Translations under genes and position numbers: made by a program
Shown here: piece by piece, positions 52,900-64,000 of the stretch
How the letters are laid out: each line of letters opens with the position of its first letter
Numbering within the stretch: position 1 is the stretch's first letter
DNA from: Ophiobolus disseminans
Lineage: Eukaryota > Ascomycota > Dothideomycetes > Pleosporales > Phaeosphaeriaceae
Direction of reading: 5' to 3'
Assembly (NCBI GenBank): GCA_010093685.1
Contig: MU006223.1
Coordinates: 826,228-890,227, forward strand
Length of the DNA: 64,000 nucleotides
Notes under the pieces: generated by a model
What the model saw: the letters and a program-made list of their open reading frames with translations, nothing else
Told to the model about the DNA's origin: nothing
The model's database searches: none

Positions 52900-54022
52900 A
52901 TGCCTGGACACCTTCGCACCCGCTTACGGCGGGTCTTGACGGGCCAGGGCGAGGGCGCGCCCAAGGGCAAGTCGGGCAAAGGCTCGAAAAACACAGAGCC
53001 TGAAGACGACTTCTACAAGCCGGGCGAGAAGATGCCGCCGCTCAAGTATCGACGTGCAGTAGATCCAGAGCACAAGAGGACGCTGGAGGCCTTCAGCTTC
53101 TCCACAGCATGGCGGCGTCGCAGCCACACAAGCTTGTATTCGCCAATGGGCAGCCGGCTGCCGAGTCGACGCGGCAGCTTTAGGAGTAGACGCAGCCGCA
53201 GCCGAAGTATGGCAAGGAGTCGGCGGTCAAGCTTCTCGACATCGAGCGACTACGAGGGCGAGGAGTGGGTCGACAGTGGCATTGGCGCGAGCATCGCTGG
53301 CGACGAGCGGCCTGCGAACATCAGGGAGGCGAGCGACGACGAGGGCGACGTTCTAAATGGTTTGTGCACATTATCGCTATCCGTGGCTCCTTCAATTAAC
53401 GCGCTCAGTTGGCCTCTCTCGTAATCCCACCGAAGACCCCCGCGATGCTAAGAACAGAAAACAGTCTACTGGCGCCCGCCGGTCGAGCTCTGTGAAGCAG
53501 TCACGTCCCGCCACCGGTTCTGACCATACGCGCCGACCGTCCCAACCTTTCTCGGCTGAAGATCTCGAGATAGCGCTGCAGAAATCGCACCTTGAAGCTA
53601 CTACCGAAGAGTCGGACAAGAGCAGCGGAGGAACTCCGTGTGACGACTTTGACGAACCGAGTCCATTCCTAAGACCTCGCGGCGGCTCAATCTATGTACC
53701 CTACGACGGCCAAGGCACACCACCAAAGCTGCCATTTTGGGGCAACGCATATGAGGATGGCGAGAACGCTGCACAATTCTCCCGCCGCGGGTCTTTCTTC
53801 GTCTCTACAGAGTCATCTTGTACTCCGCAATACGAGCGACGCGAGTCCATCTTCATAATGAACGCAAGCCCCGATCCTACGCGCCGTGGGTCCATCTTCG
53901 TCCCGACAGAGGCACCCTGCGATTGCCCTCCACAACAAGAAAACCAGCCAAAATGCAAACCTCAAATTTGCTGCCCAAGCGACGCCATCGCCGCAATTCT
54001 GGCACGAAAAGACCTTTCCTAA
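52900..54022 (+). CDS. basic serine-rich protein with repeated RRxS motifs
   Basis: Exons 52900-53359 and 53409-54022 encode 357 residues. The family is not one I can name. The N-terminal third is very basic (SRRGSFRSRRSRSRSMARSR). The C-terminal half repeats a short module of the form RRGSxFVxTE: FLRPRGGSIYVPYDG, FSRRGSFFVSTESS, YERRESIFIMNASP, then TRRGSIFVPTEAP. RRxS is a classic protein kinase A target, so regulated phosphorylation is likely. LEIALQKSHLEATTEES may be helical. There are no transmembrane segments. The tail has six Cys (CDCPPQQ ... CKPQICCPSD). Confidence 0.75.
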
Positions 54023-55006
54023 TTGCATCTGTGCATGCATACCTTTCACTTCAACCTGTCCATATTTGAAGCATTGGGATTGTACATCATCGTGCTTGCA
54101 TCACTGGCGTTTCTTTCATGATATGTAAGAGCCCTCTGATGGCTCCATCTCATTTTCGGTTCTATGCATCTGGGCGGCTTTGTTTTGATAGACTGCATAT
54201 TTCATGTTCCTCCTACAGGCAACGTTGCTTGCTCAAGTTGTCTCGGGCTTTCTCACCGTTATCACGTTCCGCATTTCCGCATCGTCATACCGGCATACAG
54301 AAGCATAATCATCCGTGTCGTCATAGCTCGTGTCTTAGGATGCTTGCCCTCGGCGGAGCTACGGCAATAGTAATACACGATTCAGTCACGCTGTACAACC
54401 TGGCACTGACGCCCCTCTTTTCCCACCTAACCGTTTTGCACTGACCATGCCAGACGCATCATCAAGACTGAACAGCTCCGGTACACCCCGAAGAGCCGCG
54501 CACCACATTTCATGATCTACGCCAAGTCACGCAATGCCACCTTCCATCTCACCACTCGCACTGTTACACGACACGGCACTGCGCAGCTCATTGCGTCTTC
54601 GCTGCACATCATACGGCTCGGCTCAGGTTTCCAGAGTTCCGCCGCGCACCGTGGGATGTCATCAGCCGACGCTTGTTACGCAATTAGATCAACTAACGTG
54701 CGCGAGCGGACGATCGCAAACGAAGTGCCGATGTGGGTTGCGGCTCTGGGCGGAAAACAGGGGTCGGGCGGATTGCCTATTAGGGGCTGTCGTTAGTGCG
54801 TGGAGATGATGTGTACCGAAGATCATACACACCATTTGTGTGAGGTTTCCTGTCGCTGCAGTGGTGGGAAGCATTCGAGCTCATATCTTACAGGGTTCAG
54901 TAAGGGCCTATTGGTCTGCAGTTGACATAGACCATGTACTTTAGCATGGCAGCCCTTGCTGTGCCGCAGCGGGGTAGCAGCAGGCTGCAGCTTACAGACC
55001 TCTTCG
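54023..55006. other. intergenic region upstream of the ankyrin-HET gene
   Basis: About 980 bases with short plus-strand frames lacking motifs. The right end should carry the ankyrin-HET promoter. No repeat seen. Confidence 0.5.
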
Positions 55007-58000
55007 ATGCCTCACGTGGATGGGTACAAGCACTGTATTCGATCATGCACAATGAAGAACCGACAAAAGGATATTGGAGCCGAATTGGAGGTTGACGAGT
55101 ATGGGGATTTCAAATTATCCCTGATCGCTAATCAGGCAGGACGTAGTGCGCTAGATATCGCCAAAGATACCGAGAGCACTCAGGGAGAACTGCAGACAAG
55201 TGTCAAGGAAGAGCATGACGCTCTTTCCAAATACCACGGATATCGCCATACATCGTCCCTGTTCCAGGCTGCGAAAGACGGGGAACTACGGGCTCTACGC
55301 CGTTTGATCGAAGCTGGCGCAGACATGCAACCCAAACCCGATCTCTACGAAAGGGAAGCCTCTGCAATCAGACTTGCCTCGAAGAGATCCCGTCACGATA
55401 TAGTGCAATATCTTCTTGAAACCGAGGATGCCCATATGTTGCAGTCCGCATACACCCCTGAAGCGCTGGAAACTGCAGTACGCAATGGAGGACAAGAAGA
55501 AGTTGCGCGCCTTGTGGAAGCACAAAAGTTTCTCAAACAGTCACGCAAAAACAGAAATCGTTCTCTGCGAGAGGCTGCTGGGAAAGGCGATTTTCCTCTT
55601 GTGAGGCTGCTGATCAGCCATGGCGCTGAACCAGAGCCGATCCATGAAGGCTACCATATGTACTCGAGACCGTCAGCTCTCGAACTCGCTGCCAAAAATG
55701 GTCACGCGGAGTTGGTTCGATATTTTCTGAACAAGGGTGCTATTATTCACACAGAGACGCACAACATGGACCCCACACCGTTGAAGCATGCGGCAAAAGG
55801 TGGATTTTTAGAGATTGTGGAAGACTTGTTGAAAGCCGGCGCAGACCCAAATATCGACCACGCGCTACATGCAGCAGCGTTCGGGGGTTATCTGGACGTT
55901 GTAAACCGGCTGCTTGAAGCTGGCGTGGGAGTGGATAGCAGTAGTGAGTCCAGCTACAGAAACATGACAGCACTCCAGGAAGCTTCACGTGGCGGCCACC
56001 TGAAGATTGTCCAAAGGCTCTTGGAAGCCGGAGCAAATGTCAACGCACTACTTCGAAACAGGGGCTCTACCGCGCTCCAGGGCGCAGCCAAAAGTGGCTC
56101 AGTGGATGTTGTTCAGTGTCTCATCTCAGCTGGTGCAGATGTCAATGCTCCAGCCGAAGACTACCAGCGTACTGCCCTGCAAGCCGCATCAGAGATTGGC
56201 AATCTCGAGATAGTCAACATACTTCTAGAAGCCGGTGCGACTATAGAAACTTCCCGGTTCGTGCCTTACGGACCCCACTCTTCCGCCATCAAATTGGCTA
56301 TCGAAAACGGCCACTTGGACATAGGAGAAAGACTCCTGGAGGAAATCGTCAATGCGGAATATGAGCCCTCGCCGAACTTGCTCACACTTGCGCTTCACGC
56401 TTCTGCATCCAGGGGCCATGAGCACCTCGTGAAACGGCTGATCAGAATTGGAGCAACAGTCTCTCGATCAGACCGACACGATCGGCTTATCGAACATACC
56501 GCATCGAAGGGGTACACTTCCATCGTAGAGATACTTCTCGACGCGGGAGCTGACATGGAGAGTGATTCCAGTCTGTATTCGACACCTCTGCAGAGTGCAG
56601 TCAAAGGCGGACATCTTGATACCGCACGTTTGCTCCTGACGCGTGGCGCCAATGTGAATGGTGCGCCGGCCCGCATGAAGCCGCCTTTGCACTTGGCATG
56701 TCGCAGGGGTGACGTCGGTATGGTGAAGATGCTACTAGGAGCTGGCGTGGACGTTTACGCCTTCTCGTACAGCGGGAAAACTGCACGTCAATCTGCTACA
56801 AAGAGCGATAGCCCCGAGATTCAACAGCTTCTAGATGAAGCAGAAGCTATAGCAACCCTTCCGGAGCCAAGAAACCCAAAAGTTGACTTGTCGGCCATCA
56901 CGAAAACGGAGCTGTGTTCGCTGTGTCGCGCCCTCCCGTTCGAACTCTTCGATCCGGGTGCCTCACGTCGCAGAGACCACGCACACTTCAATGGCTGGCA
57001 TCAATCACTCATCACGCTACGGGACAACACGTTGAAAGGCTGCCCATTCTGCATGTTCTTCTGGCGACAGCTAGGTATCTGCAAAATTACTATTCCGCAG
57101 CCCAGTCGGGTACGGCTCATTCAGAGCTTCAGCGGCGTCACCAACGATGCTTTATGGAGTCAAGTAGAGGAGCCACATCCAAGGGATATCGAAGCCCCTG
57201 AGGGCGAACAGGCTGACTTCCATGTTTGTTTTGAACCATTCGAAGGTAGGTGATTAGCATTCTAATGTGGACTTACTGTACTGATCGCAATAGAGAAGCG
57301 GAAAGCACTTCCAGGCGACACTGGTTCGAACGCGACGTTTGGTCAAATCAGGTCCTGGCTAGATACGTGCATGCAAACTCATGGGAGCTGTGCAGTGGAC
57401 CACAGTGAACCATTCTTGCCCACGAAGCTCATCGATCTGAAAAATTGGCGCAATAATGAGACTTTACGGTTGATTGAGAGTAAAAGCATTGACACCAGTG
57501 TGACAGTTCATCCAAAATATATGACGCTAAGTTACAAATGGACCTCCGAAGTCACTGCCACAGCATCGACCACCGCTTCCAATCTCTCTGCGCGCTTGCA
57601 ATCATTACTCCCCTCCACCCTACCCCTCCTTTTCCTCCACGCGATCGAAGCCGCACACAAGATCGGTGTACCCTACCTCTGGATTGACAGTTTGTGCATT
57701 CTGCAAGACTCTGAGGAGGATTTCGACACCGAAGCCGCCATGATGAGCAAGATCTATCGAAACTCGTACTGTACAATATCTGCAGGCTTAGACGATACGA
57801 GCGAACTAGGCTTGTTCAGACAACAAGACATAGAGAACGACTCGGTGGAATTCGACCTAAAAGATGAGATGGGAAACGTCAGAAGACTCAGAGCACTAAA
57901 GAAGCAGGATTGGTGGGAGAAAATGTTCGAAAAAGGACCACTGCAACAACGCGCATGGTACGTCACTGACACCTCACCATCTAAACACTACTCCGATACT

Positions 58001-58965
58001 GACCCTCACCAAGGTGTCTCCAAGAGCGCGAACTCTCCCCTCGCATCATACACTTCACACCCACACAAGTGCTCTGGGAATGTCGCACCCACAAACTAAC
58101 ACAGGGCCTCCCCACGCAGCCCGTCACCAAAATTTGGCCCGAACACGCACGCATGCTCGACACCATACCTTCCCTCACTGTCCCTAGTATATACGCCCAA
58201 TGGCACCACACCGTTGCGCGGTATTCCTCGCGCCACCTCACGCAATATACAGACACCTTCCCCGCTGTATCCGGCCTCGCGAGTATCGTGTCGACTTACC
58301 TGACTAATGCAGGCGAGAATGCGCAGTATGTAGCAGGCATGTGGTCTACATCCATTCGAACGGATCTCGCATGGTGCTCCACGGAATCCCACCCAAACGT
58401 CGATCGCAAACCGGTGCGCCACCCTACGTACATCGCGCCGAGCTGGTCGTGGGCGAGCGTGAACGGAAAAATAGCCTTTTCAAGTGAAAATCGCAGTGGG
58501 AAAGACACCGATGGCGATGCATCTGCTGAGCTGCATACCCCGGACCTCACAGCCACAATCGAGAAATGGGACATGCAATTATCAACGCGCGATTCCTTTG
58601 GCCCACTAGCTTCAGCGCGTTTATATCTCCGCGCACCCGTCGTCGACGCTATACTAGAATACTACTCCGCCTCCTCGTCCTACTTCCTAAACGGCCCCGG
58701 CGGCGGACCGGCGCAGCGCATCGGCCACATGACGTTCGACGTTCCGCCTGAGAGCGAGGGCTTCACGGTGGTGCGGTGTATCGCGCTCTTCCGCATTGCA
58801 GAGTGCGAACATGCAAGGTATGCGAAGGAACCGACGTGTGGGGTGGGACTGGCTGTTGTGCCGGTCAAGGGGGAGGAGGGCGTGTATAGACGGGTTGGGC
58901 GGGTGGGGTGTTTGAGGATGAGGTGGTTTGAGGGGGTGGGGGAGGAGGGGGTTGTTTTGGTTTGA
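55007..58965 (+). CDS. ankyrin-repeat protein with C-terminal HET domain
   Basis: Three exons (55007-57245, 57294-57957, 58014-58965) join in phase for 1,284 residues. An ATG at 55052 (MKNRQKD) is an alternative start. From about residue 60 to 620 there are many ankyrin repeats, for example ALELAAKNGHAELVRYFLNK and ALQEASRGGHLKIVQRLLEA. A linker with C-x2-C pairs (ELCSLCRALPF, GCPFCMFFW) precedes the HET domain from about residue 820: YMTLSYKWTS, then VPYLWIDSLCILQDSEEDFD, then GPLQQRAWCLQERELSPRII and TPTQVLWECR. HET domains in fungi trigger incompatibility and cell death. Ankyrin repeats N-terminal to HET, without a NACHT, are an unusual order. The exon 2/3 junction rebuilds the RAWCLQER motif exactly, which supports the intron. 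Confidence 0.88.
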
Positions 58966-59360
58966 GGGAGTGGGTAAAGTTGTGGTTGCCAAGTTGTGGT
59001 TGTCAAGTTGTGGTTGTCAAGTTGAGGTAGTGGGTGAGATGGTGATGGGCGTGTAATATGGGACGTCTTGAAACATGAGCTTGGTATTACTAAGCTAAGC
59101 ACCAAGTGTGCTTGTCTTTTGAAGTAACCTGTTGCCCAGTGACTCTCATGTTATTTATTCCCTGTTGCTCTTCGTTCCTGCTGGTGTTCCTCACTGTACT
59201 TTCGTAGTTCGGCACGGCGCGTCAATGGCGTTTGTGATGAAACACTATTGTTTGCAGATGATGTTTCCACCCGCACATAGTAGCATGCCCTATCTTTGTT
59301 AGAAGGCTGTAGTTGTAATAGATATTGGATTCTTACTCTTGCAGGACGGTCGTTGTGTGT
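58966..59360. other. intergenic region 3' of the ankyrin-HET gene
   Basis: About 395 bases with one 14-bp tandem array and no supported gene. Confidence 0.5.
58977..59030 (+). repeat. 14-bp tandem repeat (AAGTTGTGGTTGTC), about 4 copies
   Basis: Three units (58977, 58991, 59005), the first with one change, and a truncated variant from 59019 directly follow the HET gene stop. Nearly perfect copies suggest recent slippage. Confidence 0.8.
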
Positions 59361-60124
59361 TCAGAAGCGGAAGGCAGGCTTGGTCTTGTAGCACGGCTTG
59401 TCCGGTCCGTGGTCGTGGTATTTGCAGGGCTCATTGCTAGGGAAGAGTGCAGATACAGTGCAAGATTTAATGCCACTATCTAGCTTTGGAATGGTTTGGT
59501 CGAGAACATCGATCAATAACTGCTGAGGAGGGTTCATATCCTTTAAGAGAACATCGCGTCTCCTGCGCTTGAGAAATACATCGACTGCATATTTGCGGTG
59601 GCTCGACAGTTTTGGAGAGTAGGGATAGATGTACTCGGCGAGATCGCGTGGTACATGATTTTGGGCAATCATTGTATCTACCAGAGAATTGATGGTTGCG
59701 TCCTTGAAGTCAAGATCCTGAAGGAAGTCGCCTAGAGCATAACACTTTCCCCATTTCAGCCACTTAAGGTTCCGTGGTGGCGCCGTTTTCGAATAAATAG
59801 AAGCGACCGGTGTACAACCACTTGATCCCAGCCTTTGAATGGATCTTCTTCAACGTCTGGTAGCTCAACTTTCCGCGCTTGACCTTCCTGTCATTCCTTC
59901 TTAAGGGCTCTATCGAAGAATCCCGAGGTCATGTGGAGTAGGCTCTTGTGGACGTAGAATATGTGCTGGGCCGCTCCAACGAGTATCACAACTGGCTCAG
60001 AATCAACGCTACAGCCGTGGTCAGTACATGATCAGGTGCCACCGCAAGCCTCTACTCACTCTGGTCCATCATCCACAGTATGTCGCAAGTTCTTCCTCAG
60101 CGGTTCGCTATCGATCTCGCCCAT
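59361..60124 (-). pseudogene. BTB/POZ-domain gene, decayed
   Basis: An ATG at 60124 (MGEIDSEPLRKNLRHTVDDG) is followed by a good intron (60059-60009). The second exon reads DSEPVVILVGAAQHIFYVHK and LLHMTSGFFDRALKKE, a BTB/POZ fold that mediates protein-protein contacts. A TGA (59893-59891) then replaces a Trp codon. A one-base insertion occurs just after GW near 59830, before IKWLYTGRFYLFENG. A second shift occurs before LKWLKWGKCYALGDFL. The final open frame ends with IAQNHVPRDLAEYIYP and stops at 59361. At least one stop and two frameshifts make it a pseudogene, unless the sequence has errors. Typical fungal BTB proteins have this length. Confidence 0.78.
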
Positions 60125-60728
60125 GTTTGATGAACGGTTCTTGTTGTCGTCGTTGTTAGTGCGGGAGCAATGTTGTCGAGAGTTCTTGGGATAAAGGTGC
60201 GCTCGTCAAGTCTTGGCACGCAGCGGTGAAAGTGAGACCACGGGTACGCGCAGCGCGCTTGCAAGCGATCCGACTCCCCACGGGAACGTGCTTCAAATCC
60301 TACCAACAGCATTGGCCAAATTCAGAGCAGTTGTGGGCCCGCGCATATCCTCAGGTAACAGATCACCGGTTTGGGACGGGGGATAGTCAGTAGACTCTAA
60401 TTTACCTAGTCAGTTCTCAGGAGCCGTGGACCCTGGCGAGACGTGGCATCAGTCCATGTTGAAGTGATGGTGACAGCGATGGGATGACTGAAGCGAGTAG
60501 TAATGATTTGAGGTAAAATTTCCTACCAGGAAGTCGTTGGACATTACGAACATGACATATGAAAGCCGGGTATATCTGCGCCAACACTTGGTGCTCGTCG
60601 TGACCACGTGAACGCCAATAGATGATGCGCAACGCCTAACCAATGAGAAAGAAACAGGCCACTCAATCTGAGACCGCGACGAAAATATCGACAAGAAGAG
60701 AAGAGACCATAGAAAACGAGACGCCGAC
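60125..60728. other. intergenic region between BTB pseudogene and RNR-inhibitor gene
   Basis: About 600 bases. Minus frames (60449-60790 and others) have no motif. The left part would have been the BTB promoter. Confidence 0.5.
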
Positions 60729-61655
60729 CTACACCCCACCCATATCAACCTCGCCACCCAAAAAATCAGCCTCTTCAAAATCACTCGCACTCCCCGCCCC
60801 TATCCTCCCCCTCGGCGTCAACACACCATCCTCAAACTCCATCTCCACATCCTCGACCGAACTCGCGCCGCTAATCCCCCTCGTCGCACTGGGCCGCATC
60901 CTACTCTTCGGCGTCTTGACCACGCGCGGCAATATCTCCGGCGTCTCGCTCAACGGACTAACAGGCACGTCGTCAACCGCGCCCCCGCCCCTCATGCCCG
61001 GCCCCGCGAAGAAGAAATGGGTCCCGCTCAGGTCGAGGCGCGCGTCGTCGTCGTCGCGCCACGAGCGCTTCGAGGGGTTTGCGCGCAGGAAATCCGAGCC
61101 GTAGCCCGAGTCCTGGGACGAGAAGGGCGTTGAAAAGGCTTCCGCGGGGAGGGGGAACATATTTGCTGGTCTCCGGCCCGTGGAGGCGTCGACGCCCGCG
61201 TAGAGGTGGATGTTTGTGGTTGGTTGTTCTGCGAAGCCGCCGATCTTGTGCAGGCCGCAGAAAGGTAGCAGTTCGCGCTGGTGGACGAAGGCGTCGGGCA
61301 CAGGGTCGCGCGCGGCTTTGACGTCTAGGCCGACGGCTGTGATGGTGGATGTGGGGGGCTTGGAGAGGGTCGTCTGGATGGAGGGCAGGTTCGACATCTT
61401 GGCCGAGTGCGTTTTGTAGCCCTCTGGCACGCTCTTGCGAACGCGCATGCCGACTTGCAAGAGGTCTGCCTGGACAGGGCCGGGGACGGTGGGTGCAAGT
61501 CGCGGTGCGAGGAGTTGTGGTTGTGGGCGGGTGCGCGGACTCAGGCCCCGCGGATCGTCGTCGTTGTCCGAGTCGAGGTCGTCGTATCGTGCGAAGTAGC
61601 TAGTGATTGCGGGCTGGAAGGGGCGTTTGTGGCGGTGTCGTTCCGACGTTTGCAT
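60729..61655 (-). CDS. RNR-inhibitor (Spd1/Dif1-like) protein
   Basis: The longest frame extends to 61763, but the conserved sequence begins at ATG 61655 (MQTSERHRHKRPFQPAITSY), giving 308 residues. The N-terminal KRPFQPAITSYFARYDD and VQADLLQVGMRVRKSVPEGY match the ribonucleotide-reductase inhibitor family (Spd1 in fission yeast, Dif1/Hug1 in budding yeast). These bind the small subunit of RNR and control its location or activity during S phase and DNA damage. Later parts are Pro/Ser-rich with a conserved ELLPFCGLHKIGGFAEQP. The acidic C-terminus ends in ASSVEDVEMEFEDGVLTPRG. No intron is needed. Family confidence is good; which of the inhibitor roles it has is unknown. Confidence 0.8.
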   Translation of the reverse strand: MQTSERHRHKRPFQPAITSYFARYDDLDSDNDDDPRGLSPRTRPQPQLLAPRLAPTVPGPVQADLLQVGMRVRKSVPEGYKTHSAKMSNLPSIQTTLSKPPTSTITAVGLDVKAARDPVPDAFVHQRELLPFCGLHKIGGFAEQPTTNIHLYAGVDASTGRRPANMFPLPAEAFSTPFSSQDSGYGSDFLRANPSKRSWRDDDDARLDLSGTHFFFAGPGMRGGGAVDDVPVSPLSETPEILPRVVKTPKSRMRPSATRGISGASSVEDVEMEFEDGVLTPRGRIGAGSASDFEEADFLGGEVDMGGV

Positions 61656-62883
61656 GTTCTTGAACGGAAGGGAAAGAGCGTGACGAGGGCCGGCGGCCAG
61701 GTGGGTGGAGCGGAAAATAGGCTGCGTGAGAGTGCGAGGGGAATTTGTGATGCAGCAATGCACTGACCCTGCCTGTGCACCTCGTCTGGTCTTCAGCCCC
61801 CAAGGTCGGCAGGGTACCGGGATGCGCCGTAATCAATAAAGTGCTGGCAGAGGGCGATGGGCGGGTAGACGTCGTGGCTCAGCAATGCGGGTTGATAACT
61901 CCAGACCCCAAAAGAAATGGTTGTGAGGGAAGCGGCAGTTATTGATGCTGGGTATGAATGCGGAGGCGCCGCTGATCGTCAATGTCTGCGCGGAAGTGAC
62001 GCGAAAGGCCCGGCTGGATGAAGTGATCGACTTATTGAGACGCGTTGGGGCGCTGATCTTGTCATCAACGTGAATCCTTGAATCCTCCTTGTTCCCAGTT
62101 CCCGAAACCCTGGCTATCCACTGCTGCGACTCGAGAAGCTGTCAATGTCTCGAGACTGTCACAACCATAGTCTCACGAATCCGCCTGGCCCCTCTACTAT
62201 TTGTAGCACAAGGCCCTCTCACGTTGCGATTGCGTCGTTGCTACAAACCTTGGAACGCTTGTTGGGGCACATCCGCGTTCCCGATTTAGGTCCAAGCTGT
62301 CTGTGACCTTGCTCGCCGGCTTAGTTCAGCAGTAACTACAACCTCGTTATGGCTATGCGGTCAACAATGCCCGCTCTGCGGCGCATTGGCCAGTTTACTA
62401 CGTCAATGTGGGTGCATGTGCTGAGAAGCGATGCTGACAGACGCAGCTTTGTCATGTGGTCGGACAACTCACGGACAGATCAGTGGGTTGCCGGAGCCAT
62501 GGCTTCAAGCAACTATGTCATTAGGACGCTATGGCTACCGCTGTCTAGCAGCAGCTAACCCCAGGTTCTGCAAGCCACAGGCCATGAACCGCTCGAGATC
62601 GAGTATTTGCGTTATAAACGGCGAGGACGGAAGTGCATCGCCGATCACCACCATCGTCCAAGCTGAGAGGCGCTGAACAAGACAACTTATTCATTCGTCT
62701 ATTGCAAAACTGGTAGTTGGCGAAGAAATATCATGCGTGCATGATGCAGTTGCGCCATCCGGGTAGTCCAAACTCCATGCGCATCGCTTCAAAGTCGGAT
62801 GCCAGCGCAAAGCCCGAGAATAGCGCTTCTTCTCCTTGTTCTCACAAATCAAGATCCTGTATCCCGCAATGCATCAACAAGAT
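61656..62883. other. intergenic region
   Basis: About 1.2 kb. Plus frames at 62089, 62349, 62431 and 62717 are chance frames without domains. The left part holds the promoter of the RNR-inhibitor gene. No tRNA or repeat was recognised. Confidence 0.5.
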
Positions 62884-63569
62884 CTACGATGGCACGTTGC
62901 CCATCTCAGCCTCCTTCCTCTGCTGCCTCGCAGCCCACTTGTCCGCCAACCACGTAACCATCGTAACGACCATGCTGATACCCAACAACAAGAACACAAT
63001 GAGCGTTCCGTATAGCGCAAACTTGCTCTCCTGGCATAGGCCCTTGAAGTTACTGTTGCTAAGGCGGTCGGGCACACTCATGTCTTGGGGCACTGCTCGG
63101 TCGTTCTTGTACCTGCATGTCCAGGTCTGGATGGTGTCGCGCTCGGGGGTGTTGCGATTGAGGATGTGTGCCCAGACGACGGTGATGAGTGTGAGGAGGA
63201 AGCAGGGCAGGATTGTGCCGAGCGAGATGAGTGCGCGGAGGGTGTATTTCTGGCGAAGAGCGAGCTGGGTTGTTAGCACTTGATCTTCCTGTGTAAGAGT
63301 GATATCCGGCTTACCTTGGGAATGAGGGACAGGACCAGGAAAACGGCTGACAACACAAATGTCACAACCGCCGATGCCAGGAGTGCCTTTGTGCCTTGTG
63401 TATCGAAGTGCTCGGGCCACATAGTCATCCACCACGGGTTCGTCGATTGTTGCTTCTTGTAAACATCGAGAGTATGCGCCGACGTTCCCAAGATTGCGAT
63501 GCTGAAAACAATGACGAGACCAGTGATGATGGTCTGAGCCAGATGCAGAGGAGCCGGGTTGATCTTCAT
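62884..63569 (-). CDS. four-helix membrane protein, 211 residues
   Basis: Two exons (63569-63315 and 63264-62884) around a 50-bp intron. Four hydrophobic helices are clear: LAQTIITGLVIVFSIAILGT (about 10-31), ALLASAVVTFVLSAVFLVLS (about 62-82), ALISLGTILPCFLLTLITVV (about 95-117), and YGTLIVFLLLGISMVVTMVT (about 165-185). The loop between helices 3 and 4 has two Cys that could pair. The C-terminus is charged and cytosolic (DKWAARQQRKEAEMG). The layout resembles MARVEL-like tetraspan proteins of fungal membranes. I cannot assign a specific family or function. The start is the first ATG, and it places helix 1 correctly. Confidence 0.8.
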
Positions 63570-64000
63570 TTTGCCTTTTCGTTTCTCTTTAACGTCGACA
63601 GTAGGAACAAGAAAGTGTGTATGTCGATAAGGGTCGTTGCGTGTAAGATGATCAACCAGTGAACACCAAACTTATCCTCGAAATGAAAGAATTAAAAACG
63701 AAAAGGAACTGCGAAAAGGATGTAGCCTGAATGTTCTTTGCCTGAAGAGATGGAATCACAAACCAAGGGGATGTCTAAGGCTTTAAAACCGTCCTCTGGC
63801 AGTTCAAGCGCTCTGATATGCCCAGCACATCGTACACCCTTGCCATGCCTTGTCGCTACAAGAATAGGCCACAAGAGCGAAGAAAAGAACGGTAATCTGC
63901 GTTGCCGCTGCACAGAGGTGTGTACCTGGATCGACGGTCCCGCTGTGCTACATTGGGTGCGAGCCATGGTATTCTCAGCGCGTAAGCTGCATGCTTTTCC
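63570..64000. other. right-edge flank
   Basis: About 430 bases upstream of the membrane-protein gene. A minus frame (63692-63967) has no motif. Nothing else is seen. Confidence 0.5.

Overview
The window is nuclear DNA from a filamentous ascomycete (Pezizomycotina). Genes are compact, many with short GT-AG introns of about 40-60 bp (a few longer), CTAAC/CTGAC-type branch points, and ascomycete protein families: DUF6604, HET, a Zn2Cys6 regulator, 2EXR/F-box-like proteins and DPR-motif dehydrin-like proteins. A Dothideomycete is my best guess, but the class cannot be proven from this sequence alone. About 23 intact or nearly intact genes can be supported. There are also four decayed loci (a transposase, a DUF6604 gene, a coiled-coil paralogue and a BTB gene) and two weak candidates.

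Layout. 1-2,280: the 3' end of a GMC flavoenzyme facing a short-chain dehydrogenase. 3,232-5,332: a complete but dead Fot1/pogo-type transposon with terminal inverted repeats and a TA duplication. 5,717-8,863: a DUF6604 gene broken by C-to-T stops and frameshifts. 9,404-13,329: an intact coiled-coil protein gene, a decayed relative of its C-terminus, and an orphan gene on the opposite strand. 14,509-17,271: an LCAT-like alpha/beta hydrolase. 17,272-20,249: mostly intergenic, with a possible small gene, a G-rich tract, a small secreted cysteine-rich peptide and a strong nested hairpin. 20,250-24,722: a PARP gene divergent from an F-box gene. 27,860-32,799: a proline racemase-family enzyme divergent from a prolidase-type peptidase that carries a 450-residue extra C-terminus.

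33,143-45,984: a MATE transporter, a flavin-reductase-like protein, a MetX-like hydrolase, a membrane-anchored 2EXR/F-box-like protein, an F-box/LRR-like protein, LSM7 and a Zn2Cys6 protein. 46,587-51,281: a 1,483-residue DPR-motif (dehydrin-like) repeat protein. 52,900-54,022: a basic protein with repeated RRxS motifs. 55,007-58,965: a large ankyrin-HET protein. 59,361-60,124: a BTB pseudogene. 60,729-63,569: an RNR-inhibitor-like protein and a four-helix membrane protein.

How the genes work together. Most look like ordinary single-locus housekeeping or accessory genes. The only pair whose chemistry connects directly is the divergent proline racemase-family and prolidase genes, which could release proline or hydroxyproline from peptides and then epimerise it. 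PARP, the RNR-inhibitor-like protein and LSM7 are core nuclear functions. The left 13 kb is a repeat-affected accessory segment where C-to-T type stops are shared by the transposon and the DUF6604 gene, consistent with RIP or ordinary CpG/CpA decay. Starts were moved to real ATG codons wherever the longest open frame began with a non-ATG triplet. Intron positions are inferred from splice consensus and frame, without transcripts.
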